Source: Nocardioides sp. (GTDB lineage Bacteria; Actinomycetota; Actinomycetes; Propionibacteriales; Nocardioidaceae). Taken from it: a stretch of 37,873 nt of DNA. The notes under the pieces are model-generated. The model was not told the DNA's origin. It saw only the letters and a list, made by a program, of their open reading frames with translations, and made no database searches. A program made the translations under genes and the position numbers. Position 1 is the stretch's first letter. The number at the start of each line of letters is the position of its first letter. The DNA lies in contig JAUYLL010000020.1 of assembly GCA_030698375.1 (NCBI GenBank), positions 1 through 37,873 on the forward strand, in the 5' to 3' direction. Below are positions 18,400 through 24,165 of this stretch, in pieces.

Positions 18400-18415
18400 T
18401 GTGAGCGCGGTCACG
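18400..18415. promoter_or_regulatory. Candidate CRP/GlxR-type operator
   Basis: TGTGA-N6-TCACG matches the CRP-family consensus TGTGA-N6-TCACA at 9 of 10 fixed positions. It lies 34 nt upstream of the WS/DGAT start and about 120 nt upstream of the ThrE-like gene. Close placement to the WS/DGAT promoter would suggest repression or class II activation (inference). Confidence 0.4.
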
Positions 18416-18468
18416 TGATCCTTGCTGCTGGGAGCAGGTCACACAAGCGAGGCACCCGCACAGGTGTC

Positions 18469-18479
18469 GTGAGACTCAC
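18469..18479. promoter_or_regulatory. Short palindrome GTGAG-A-CTCAC in the WS/DGAT - thrE intergenic region
   Basis: A perfect 5-bp inverted repeat around one base, 57 nt upstream of the ThrE-like start. It could be an operator for a dimeric regulator. The rest of the 170-nt gap (18367-18536) contains no gene I can support. Confidence 0.25.
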
Positions 18480-18524
18480 TCCCGCGGCGGTCCTGGGCAG
18501 ATCTGGGGATGATCGGGTGCGTGT

Positions 18525-18530
18525 CATGAT
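18525..18530 (+). promoter_or_regulatory. Candidate -10 box (CATGAT) for the ThrE-like gene
   Basis: CATGAT keeps the key A2 and T6 positions and is followed by 6 nt and the ATG at 18537, with no SD. It is weaker than the TANNNT boxes elsewhere in the window. Confidence 0.3.
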
Positions 18531-18536
18531 GCGGCC

Positions 18537-19874
18537 ATGCTCGAGGCACGTGACCGCTACCTGACCTTGGACCTGGCCCTCCGGGTCGGCGAGATCCTGC
18601 TGTCCTCAGGGGCCGGAGCGGCCGACACCACGGCGACGATGCTCGCGGTCACGCACCACCTCGGGCTCCGTGGCTGTGACGTCGACGTCACCTTCACCTC
18701 GCTGCGCATCAGCTACCAGGCGCGGCCCGACGAGCCGGCGATCCTGGTGATGCGCCAGGTGCGGCACCGGGACATCGACTACGACGACCTCACCCGGACC
18801 GAGCGGGTGGTCACGACGCTGCTCAGCGACGAGATCGACCGCGACGAGGCGCGCAGCCTGATCAACCAGGTGGTCTCGACCGGCCACGCCATCCCGCGGT
18901 GGGCGGCGAGCACGGCCAGCGGGTTGGCCGGCGCCGGCGTCTCGCTGCTGCTCGGCGGTGACGTCTTCGTGATGGGGGTCGCGTTCCTGGCCGCTCTCGG
19001 CATCGACCTGCTGAAGTGGCGGATGTCGCGGCGGCGGCTGCCCGGCTTCTATCAGCAGGTCGCCGGCGGCATGCTGGCGACGGGGATCGCGGTGGTCGCC
19101 TCGGCCTTGCTGCCGAACCTCTTCCCGAGTCCCTCGACGGTCATCACCGCGAGCGTCATCATGCTGCTCGCCGGGATCGGCTTCATGGGGGCCATCCAGG
19201 ATGCGCTCACGGGCTTCTACATCACCGCCGGTGCCCGGATCCTCGAGGCACTGCTCGCGACCGCGGGCATCATCGCCGGCGTCAGCGCCGGGCTCGCCGT
19301 CGCCGAGGTCGCCGGGTTCGACGTCGGGCGTCTGGTGCCGGGGATCACCGGAGGATTCGAGTACCTGCCGTTCATGATGTTCGGCGGCGGTCTGGCCGCG
19401 GCGGCGTTCGCGCTCGCCTGCTACGCCCCCTGGCGCGCGGTGCTCCCGATCGGCCTCGTCTCGGCTGTCGCGATCGCGGTCTACCAGGTCGTGGTGATCC
19501 AGGGGTTCGACCGGACCTGGGGTGCCGCGGCGGCGGCGCTGTTGGTGGGCCTCGTCGCCTACTCCGTCGCCCGCTTCACCCGGGTCCCCCCGCTGGTGGT
19601 GGTGGTGCCCGCGATCGTGCCGATGCTGCCGGGGCTCTCGATCTACCGCGGTCTCTCGCTGATCGGCGGCCAAGGTGGTGCCGCGGCGGAGGGCATCATC
19701 TCGATGGTGACCGCGGTGTCGGTCGCGATCGCGCTCGCCTCCGGCGTGATCCTCGGCGAGTACTTCGCCCAGCCGCTGCGTCGTGAGGCGAAGCGCCTGG
19801 AGCAGCGCCTGTCCGGGCCTCGCCTGGTCGGCCCACTGCGCGCCCGCTCGGTCTCCAGCAGCAGGGCCCGCTAG
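18537..19874 (+). CDS. ThrE-family threonine/serine exporter
   Basis: 445 aa membrane protein with the two-part ThrE layout. An N-terminal cytoplasmic domain (residues ~10-125) contains LRVGEILLSSGAGAADT and the DVDVTFTSLRISY strand, followed by about ten membrane segments in two groups (~130-275 and ~285-420). The segment LLAGIGFMGAIQDALTGFYI resembles the DUF1212/ThrE core, and the second half resembles the DUF3815 part (FTRVPPLVVVVPAIVPMLPG). ThrE of Corynebacterium exports threonine and serine by proton antiport (established); transport of these amino acids here is an inference from family. The start ATG at 18537 has no SD. The stop is 1 nt from the convergent DUF402 gene. Confidence 0.85.
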   Translation: MLEARDRYLTLDLALRVGEILLSSGAGAADTTATMLAVTHHLGLRGCDVDVTFTSLRISYQARPDEPAILVMRQVRHRDIDYDDLTRTERVVTTLLSDEIDRDEARSLINQVVSTGHAIPRWAASTASGLAGAGVSLLLGGDVFVMGVAFLAALGIDLLKWRMSRRRLPGFYQQVAGGMLATGIAVVASALLPNLFPSPSTVITASVIMLLAGIGFMGAIQDALTGFYITAGARILEALLATAGIIAGVSAGLAVAEVAGFDVGRLVPGITGGFEYLPFMMFGGGLAAAAFALACYAPWRAVLPIGLVSAVAIAVYQVVVIQGFDRTWGAAAAALLVGLVAYSVARFTRVPPLVVVVPAIVPMLPGLSIYRGLSLIGGQGGAAAEGIISMVTAVSVAIALASGVILGEYFAQPLRREAKRLEQRLSGPRLVGPLRARSVSSSRAR

Positions 19875-19875
19875 G

Positions 19876-20394
19876 TCAGAGTCGGCTCAGCCAGCGGGCG
19901 GCGGTGCCGGCGTCGAACGGCGCCGACCACGACTCCATCGCGGCTCGTACGGCGGCACAGGCGCTGACCGCGTCGGTGACCGTGGTCTCGGGATACCCGT
20001 AGCTCGTGCGGTGCGCGGCGAACTCGTCCTCGTCGTCGACCCAGACCCGGCCGTGCATGCCCCGCAGCACGTCAAGATCGAGGTCGACGGCGGTCACCGT
20101 CAGGCGTGCTCCCTCCCGGGTGACGACCGGTGGGGTGGCCACGTCGACGTAGACCGCGCAGGGCGGGTCGGCCTCGTCGGCGTAGAACGTCGCGACCCAG
20201 CCCTCGGCCTGCGGGGCGAGGACGACCTGGTCCTGGCCGGTGGTGATCGCCGCGCCCGGTCGGCGGATCGATGTCCCGGCGGGGACGCCGAGCCACGTGC
20301 CGTGCCGGTCGTCGCCGAGCCACACGGCGTCGTACTCCCAGTGCGGGCGGTCACCCCACTTGCGGAACACCACCCGGGCGGGGACATCGGTCAC
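19876..20394 (-). CDS. DUF402 domain protein (possible nucleotide phosphatase or FomD-like)
   Basis: 172 aa. The DUF402 core is recognisable: HWEYDAVWLGDDRHGTWLG near the N-terminus, then WVATFY, CAVYVDVATPP and the acidic stretch VDLDLDVL...GRVWVDDEDEF at residues ~110-140. Related proteins include nucleoside di/triphosphatases of Firmicutes and FomD of fosfomycin biosynthesis, where clustered Asp/Glu residues bind divalent metal (established for the family). No antibiotic genes are nearby, so a housekeeping phosphatase is more likely, but this is unproven. GTG start 7 nt after a TAGCCT hexamer. Downstream of the SDR gene on the same strand, with an 18-nt gap; probably separately transcribed. 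Confidence 0.8.
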   Translation of the reverse strand: MTDVPARVVFRKWGDRPHWEYDAVWLGDDRHGTWLGVPAGTSIRRPGAAITTGQDQVVLAPQAEGWVATFYADEADPPCAVYVDVATPPVVTREGARLTVTAVDLDLDVLRGMHGRVWVDDEDEFAAHRTSYGYPETTVTDAVSACAAVRAAMESWSAPFDAGTAARWLSRL

Positions 20395-20401
20395 GTCGAC
20401 C

Positions 20402-20407
20402 AGGCTA
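20402..20407 (-). promoter_or_regulatory. Candidate -10 box (TAGCCT) for the DUF402 gene; leaderless
   Basis: On the minus strand TAGCCT is followed by 7 nt and the GTG at 20394. It fits in the 18-nt gap after the SDR stop, giving DUF402 its own promoter despite tight spacing. Confidence 0.45.
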
Positions 20408-20412
20408 GGGGC

Positions 20413-21255
20413 TCAGACGATCTTCGCCTTCTTCGGCAGCAGCCGGTCGCTGCCCTTGGCGATGATGTCCTGGTATCGCGAGCCGGTGAGCTTGGCCAAG
20501 TGGTGCAGCGCGTGCGCGTCGGCCCCCACGAGGACGCGGGCCTTGTCCTTGCGGACGCCCGCCCAGATGACCTCGGCGGCCTTCTCGGGCGTCATGCGGG
20601 CCAGCTTCTTGTCGAAGAGGTCCGCGGTGGCCTGCTTGTCCTCGTTCGCGCTGACCCGGGCGTTGCGCGCGATCCCGGTCTTGATGCCGCCGGGGTGCAC
20701 ACAGGTGACCCCGACGCGGTTGCCGGCGATGAGCATCTCCTCACGCAGCGCCTCAGTGAAGCCGCGGACGGCGTACTTGGCGGCGTTGTAGGCGCTCTGG
20801 CCGGGCATGGAGACGAGTCCGAAGAGGCTGGAGATGTTGACGATCTGGCCGTCGCCCGAGGCGATCAGGTGGGGGAGGAAGACGTGGGTGCCGTTCCAGA
20901 CACCCCAGAAGTTGATGTCCATGAGCCACTGCACGTCGGCCTGGTCGAGGTCGACGAAGTCGCCGGCCAACGCCACGCCGGCGTTGTTGACCACGACGTT
21001 GACCCGGCCGAGTTGGGCGACTACGTCGGTCGCGTAGTTCTCCAGCGCGGCCCGGTCGGCGACGTCGAGGCGATCCGAGCGGACCGTGCGGGCGCCGACG
21101 TTTTTGGCCAGGTCTACCGTCTCGGCGAGCCCCGCCTCGTTCACGTCGGAGATCGCGAGGTGTGCACCTTCGCGCGCGGCCTGCACAACGAGGGCCCGGC
21201 CGATGCCGGAACCGGCGCCGGTGATGACGATGACCTTGTCGTCGAGGGTCTTCAT
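20413..21255 (-). CDS. Short-chain dehydrogenase/reductase (SDR)
   Basis: 280 aa classical SDR. Seen: NAD(P)-binding TGAGSGIG at residues 12-19, acidic DVNEAG after the second strand (Asp37 favours NAD over NADP, inference), NNAG at 90-93, and the catalytic triad Ser143, Tyr156, Lys160 in NISSLFG and YNAAK. The C-terminus after residue ~195 is long and basic, with RVLVGADAHALHHLAKLTGS, as in SDRs often paired with flavin monooxygenases. The ATG overlaps the monooxygenase stop (ATGA), so the two proteins are made together. A plausible job is to oxidise an alcohol to the ketone that the BVMO then attacks, or to handle its product. The substrate is unknown. Confidence 0.9.
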   Translation of the reverse strand: MKTLDDKVIVITGAGSGIGRALVVQAAREGAHLAISDVNEAGLAETVDLAKNVGARTVRSDRLDVADRAALENYATDVVAQLGRVNVVVNNAGVALAGDFVDLDQADVQWLMDINFWGVWNGTHVFLPHLIASGDGQIVNISSLFGLVSMPGQSAYNAAKYAVRGFTEALREEMLIAGNRVGVTCVHPGGIKTGIARNARVSANEDKQATADLFDKKLARMTPEKAAEVIWAGVRKDKARVLVGADAHALHHLAKLTGSRYQDIIAKGSDRLLPKKAKIV

Positions 21256-22793
21256 GCGTTCAGCTCCTGCAGCTCGTCGGGGGTGTCGGTGCGTCCGTCG
21301 CGGAGGGTTTCGTTGTCCGCGACGAGGTGGTACGCGGTCGCGTCGAAGACACGGGTGAGGCGCCGGAACGCGAAGGTGGTGCGCGGCCAGAGGGTCACGT
21401 TGCGGCCGTGCTCGTCGAGATACCAGCTCGAGCAGCCGCCACGGTGCCAGACCGTGCGCTCCATCCGTCGCTGGAGGTCGGCGTTCCAGGCGTCCTGCTC
21501 GCCCCGCTTGGGCTCGACGGTGACCAGGTCCCGCTCCCGCATGGTGCGCAGCGCGTCGAGCACGTAGGCGACCTGTGACTCGATCATGAAGACCATCGAG
21601 GAGTGGCCGAGGCCGGTGTTGGGCCCGACGAGGAAGAACAGGTTCGGGAACCCGCTCACCGTGGCGCCCTTGTACGCCGACACCCCGGTCTCCGCCCACT
21701 GGTCGGCCAGGGTGTGGCCTTCCCGCCCGGTGATGTGGTGTGCGACGGGCAGGTCGGTGGTGTGGAACCCGGTCGCGACGACGAGGACGTCGACGTCGCG
21801 CTCGGTGCCGTCCTCGGTCACGATGCCGGTCGGGGTCACCCGCGCGATGCGGTCGGTGACGAGGTCGACGTTGTCCTGGGCGAGGGCGGGGTACCAGGTG
21901 TTGGAGATGAGGATGCGCTTGCAGCCGATCTCGAAGTTCGGCGTGACCTTGCGGCGCAGCTCCGGGTCGCTGATGTGGCGGGTGATGTTGGCCTGGGCGG
22001 CCTTCTTCGCAGGCAGGGCGATCTTCGGGTTGATCACGAAGGCGGGCACGAAGCACTCCCGGCCCCAGTAGATCGCGGTGCGGTAGAGCCGCTGCAGGCC
22101 CGGCAGGTGCTTGAAGGCGAGCTTCTCGACGCCCGTGTAGGCGCGGTCGTGCCGCGGCATCACCCAGGGCGCGGTGCGCTGGTACACGTCGAGGTGCTCC
22201 ACCGTCCGGGCGATCTCGGGGACGATCTGGATCGCGGAGGCGCCGGTGCCGATGACAGCCACACGCTTCCCGCTCAGGTCGGCGTCGTGGTCCCAGCGGG
22301 CGGAGTGGAAGACCTCGCCGGCGAAGGACCCGATGCCGTCGATCTCGGGCAGCTTCGGCTCCGAGAGCGCGCCGGCGGCGGTGACGACCACGTCGGCGGT
22401 GAGGTCACCGGCGGAGGTGCGGACCTGCCACACCTGGCGCTCCTCGTCCCAGGTCGCGTGCTCGACGTCGATGCCGAACCGGAAGCGGTCCAGCACACCG
22501 GAGTCGTCCGCCACGCGGCGGATGTAGGCCTGGATCTCCGGCTGCGGCGAGAAGGACCGCGACCAGGTCGGGTTGAGCGCGAAGGAGTAGGAGTACAGCT
22601 GGCTCGGGACGTCGCAGGCGGCCCCCGGGTAGGTGTTGTCGCGCCAGGTGCCGCCGACGTCGTCGCCGCGCTCGGCGACGAGGAAGTTGCGCTCACCGGC
22701 CTCGTCGAGGCGGATCGCCATCGCCAGGCCGGCGAACCCGGCGCCGATGACGAAGGTGCTCACGTGGACGGGAAGGGGGCGCTCGGAGTTCAT
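21252..22793 (-). CDS. Type I Baeyer-Villiger monooxygenase (FAD/NADPH flavoprotein)
   Basis: 513 aa. Both BVMO fingerprints are exact: GGTWRDNTYPGAACD at residues 47-61 and FAGEVFHSARW (FxGxxxHxxxW) at 157-167. Two Rossmann motifs bind FAD (VIGAGFAG, 15-22) and NADPH (VIGTGASA, 180-187), and VVATGFHTTD follows in the C-terminal half. These enzymes insert oxygen next to a ketone to give an ester or lactone; substrates range from cyclic ketones to steroids and cannot be read from the sequence. I chose the ATG at 22793 over a GTG at 22802 because a promoter (TTGACC, 18 nt, TACGGT) places transcription start at this ATG. The gene is coupled to the SDR and faces a TetR regulator. Confidence 0.93.
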   Translation of the reverse strand: MNSERPLPVHVSTFVIGAGFAGLAMAIRLDEAGERNFLVAERGDDVGGTWRDNTYPGAACDVPSQLYSYSFALNPTWSRSFSPQPEIQAYIRRVADDSGVLDRFRFGIDVEHATWDEERQVWQVRTSAGDLTADVVVTAAGALSEPKLPEIDGIGSFAGEVFHSARWDHDADLSGKRVAVIGTGASAIQIVPEIARTVEHLDVYQRTAPWVMPRHDRAYTGVEKLAFKHLPGLQRLYRTAIYWGRECFVPAFVINPKIALPAKKAAQANITRHISDPELRRKVTPNFEIGCKRILISNTWYPALAQDNVDLVTDRIARVTPTGIVTEDGTERDVDVLVVATGFHTTDLPVAHHITGREGHTLADQWAETGVSAYKGATVSGFPNLFFLVGPNTGLGHSSMVFMIESQVAYVLDALRTMRERDLVTVEPKRGEQDAWNADLQRRMERTVWHRGGCSSWYLDEHGRNVTLWPRTTFAFRRLTRVFDATAYHLVADNETLRDGRTDTPDELQELNA

Positions 22794-22800
22794 GGCGTCC

Positions 22801-22830
22801 ACCGTAGGAGGCGTACTGAACAGCGGTCAA
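22801..22830 (-). promoter_or_regulatory. Promoter of the BVMO-SDR operon (-35 TTGACC, -10 TACGGT), leaderless
   Basis: On the minus strand TTGACC (22830-22825), an 18-nt spacer and TACGGT (22806-22801) are followed by 7 nt and the ATG at 22793. It is the only promoter in the window with a near-consensus -35. The -35 lies inside the inverted repeat at 22820-22839, so a bound repressor would block it. Confidence 0.6.
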
Positions 22831-22855
22831 TAGCGCTGTCGAACAGAATTCAGTA
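22814..22855. promoter_or_regulatory. Candidate TetR operator region between BVMO and TetR genes
   Basis: Nested symmetry: ACAGCG (22820-22825) and CGCTGT (22834-22839) around 8 nt; CTGT-CGA-ACAG (22836-22846); and outer arms TACTGAA (22814-22820) and TTCAGTA (22849-22855). GAACAG also occurs as a direct repeat at 22818 and 22841. This is consistent with binding of one or two TetR dimers controlling both directions. Which symmetry is used cannot be decided by eye. Confidence 0.5.
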
Positions 22856-22859
22856 ACCT
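22854..22859 (+). promoter_or_regulatory. Candidate -10 box (TAACCT) for the TetR gene; leaderless
   Basis: TAACCT is followed by 7 nt and the ATG at 22867, with no SD. It abuts the outer operator arm, which would give autoregulation. Confidence 0.45.
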
Positions 22860-22866
22860 GGGTCTC

Positions 22867-23463
22867 ATGTCCGCCCGCACCCGCCTGACTCCCGAGGCCC
22901 GTCGTGAGCAGCTGCTGGAGCTCGGCGTGCGGATGCTGGCCACCCGAAGCCTCGAGGAGCTCTCGATCGACGCCCTCGCCGAGGAGGCGGGGATCTCGCG
23001 CGGCCTGCTCTATCACTACTTCCGGACGAAGGCGGACTTCCACGAGGCGGTCGTCGAGCGGGCGGCCGCGGACGTCGTCCGGCTCACCGCGCCGTCGGGG
23101 GACCCGGATCCGCTGGTGCGGCTGCTCTCCTCCGTGCGTGCCTACGTCGACTACGTCGAGACGAACCAGGCCGGCTACACCTCGCTCGTCCAGCGGGCCG
23201 CCGGGGGCAACGACCGGCTGCGCGAGATCTACGAGACGACGCGGGCCGCCCTCACGGACCGGATCTTCGACGCGGCGAGCCCGGAGGACCTGGTTGCCCT
23301 CGGCCTGGTCGACGACGCCGCCACACGCCTGATGGTCCGCGGGTGGGGCGCGCTGGTCGAGGACGTCGTCCTGGCCTGGGTGCGTGCGCCGGCCGGGATC
23401 TCCAAGGACGAGTTGATCACCCTCGTCACGAACGCGCTGGTGGGGCTGTTGCCCCGACCGTGA
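22867..23463 (+). CDS. TetR/AcrR-family transcriptional regulator
   Basis: 198 aa. The N-terminal helix-turn-helix spans about residues 10-56 with the family hallmarks: ARREQLLELGVRMLA, LSIDALAEEAGISRG and LLYHYFRTKADFHEAVVE. The C-terminal ~140 residues form an all-helical ligand and dimer domain ending in a WGALVEDVVLAWVR helix. The gene is divergent from the BVMO-SDR operon with 73 nt between starts, so the obvious role is repression of that operon, relieved by a substrate-like ligand (inference from arrangement). The ATG at 22867 fits both the HTH position and the -10 box 7 nt upstream. A strong hairpin follows the stop. Confidence 0.92.
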   Translation: MSARTRLTPEARREQLLELGVRMLATRSLEELSIDALAEEAGISRGLLYHYFRTKADFHEAVVERAAADVVRLTAPSGDPDPLVRLLSSVRAYVDYVETNQAGYTSLVQRAAGGNDRLREIYETTRAALTDRIFDAASPEDLVALGLVDDAATRLMVRGWGALVEDVVLAWVRAPAGISKDELITLVTNALVGLLPRP

Positions 23464-23468
23464 CAGCA

Positions 23469-23501
23469 CGAGGCCGGGACCGCGGTGCGGTCCCGGCCTC
23501 G
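23469..23501. terminator. Strong GC-rich hairpin, likely bidirectional terminator
   Basis: A perfect 15-bp inverted repeat (arms 23469-23483 and 23487-23501) with a GGT loop, 5 nt after the TetR stop and about 30 nt beyond the stop of the convergent small membrane protein. No U-tract follows, as is common for actinobacterial terminators. Confidence 0.8.
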
Positions 23502-23530
23502 AGGGTCGGACGATGTATCGGGTGGGGCGA

Positions 23531-23674
23531 TCAGGTGAAGATGCTGACGCCACCGGGGCCGACGAGCAACCCGACGATGATCAGCACGATGCCCCACAGG
23601 ACCTGGGATCGGATGATGGCGAGCACGCCGGCGACGACGAGCACAACTGCGAGGATCCACAGAAGCAGAGCCAT
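23531..23674 (-). CDS. GPGG-motif small membrane protein
   Basis: 47 aa. Nearly the whole protein is hydrophobic: one segment at residues ~3-21 (LLLWILAVVLVVAGVLAII), a short RSQ turn, and a second at ~25-38, followed by the GPGG motif at residues 39-42 and a short tail. It matches the actinobacterial family known as GPGG-motif small membrane protein; its function is unknown. A clear SD, GGGAGGA, lies 9 nt upstream of the ATG. A GTTT-N15-GGGGCA pattern further upstream resembles an SigB/SigF-type stress promoter. The gene is convergent with tetR, the strong hairpin lying between them. Too short for routine ORF lists and easily missed. Confidence 0.85.
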   Translation of the reverse strand: MALLLWILAVVLVVAGVLAIIRSQVLWGIVLIIVGLLVGPGGVSIFT

Positions 23675-23714
23675 GAGACAGGGTCCTCCCTCTTAGAAGA
23701 TGTTGAGTGGACCT

Positions 23715-23740
23715 TGCCCCGGTGCGGTCCCAGGTAAACC
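23715..23740 (-). promoter_or_regulatory. Possible SigB/SigF-type promoter for the GPGG protein
   Basis: On the minus strand GGTTT (23740-23736), 15 nt and GGGGCA (23720-23715). The consensus for actinobacterial stress sigma factors is about GTTT-N14-17-GGGTA, so the -35 is exact and the -10 partial. The predicted leader is about 33 nt and includes the SD. Confidence 0.3.
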
Positions 23741-23761
23741 GACCGCCGTCAGACCCGGTGC

Positions 23762-24049
23762 TCAGGCCTGCTGCACGCCGATGCTGAACTGCACTCCGCC
23801 GGTCTCGTCGACGGCGGCGTCGAGGACCTTGTCGTCGAGCGTGACCGCCGCGGTCTCCTCGAGGAAGATCCGGGCGCCGGCCTCCTCGACGACTGCGTCA
23901 CCGGGCTCGGGCGCGGCGGTGGTGAGCACGTTCAGTGCGGGGGAGTCGGTGCTGTCCTGGGTGATCCGCAGGCCTGCCTGCGGGGTGCCCTCGGACTGGT
24001 CGACGATGGCCTTGACGGCCTGGGTGGCGTTCTCGGTCAGAGTGAGCAC
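23762..24049 (-). CDS. HesB/IscA-like protein without cysteines
   Basis: 95 aa. The start LTLTENATQAVKAIVDQ and the strand GLRIT near residue 26 match the A-type Fe-S carrier (HesB/IscA/ErpA) fold, and the later VVEEAGARIFLEETAAVTLDDKVLD pattern is typical of that family. However, the protein contains no cysteine: the position after GLRI lacks the usual GGCSG, and the C-terminal CGC is replaced by GGVQFSIGVQQA. It therefore cannot carry a cluster in the usual way. The GTG at 24049 was chosen over the ATG at 24064 because a perfect AGGAGG precedes it by 5 nt and the fold begins right there. It is divergent from hrpA. Such Cys-less HesB-like proteins are annotated in many actinobacteria, but no role is established to my knowledge. 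Confidence 0.8.
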   Translation of the reverse strand: MLTLTENATQAVKAIVDQSEGTPQAGLRITQDSTDSPALNVLTTAAPEPGDAVVEEAGARIFLEETAAVTLDDKVLDAAVDETGGVQFSIGVQQA

Positions 24050-24149
24050 GGTGCCTCCTGGCATCGGATCGCGGGGGACGGGTCACGTCCCTTTCGACCC
24101 ACCGTGCCCGGCTTGTCGCTGCGGTTCAAGCCGGGGCGCCGGCGGCCCG

Positions 24150-24155
24150 TAGGAT
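24150..24155 (+). promoter_or_regulatory. Candidate -10 box (TAGGAT) for hrpA
   Basis: TAGGAT is followed by 10 nt and the ATG at 24166. The leader would be only 3-4 nt, or AGGA could serve as a distant SD. Confidence 0.35.
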
Positions 24156-24165
24156 TCGGCCGGTC

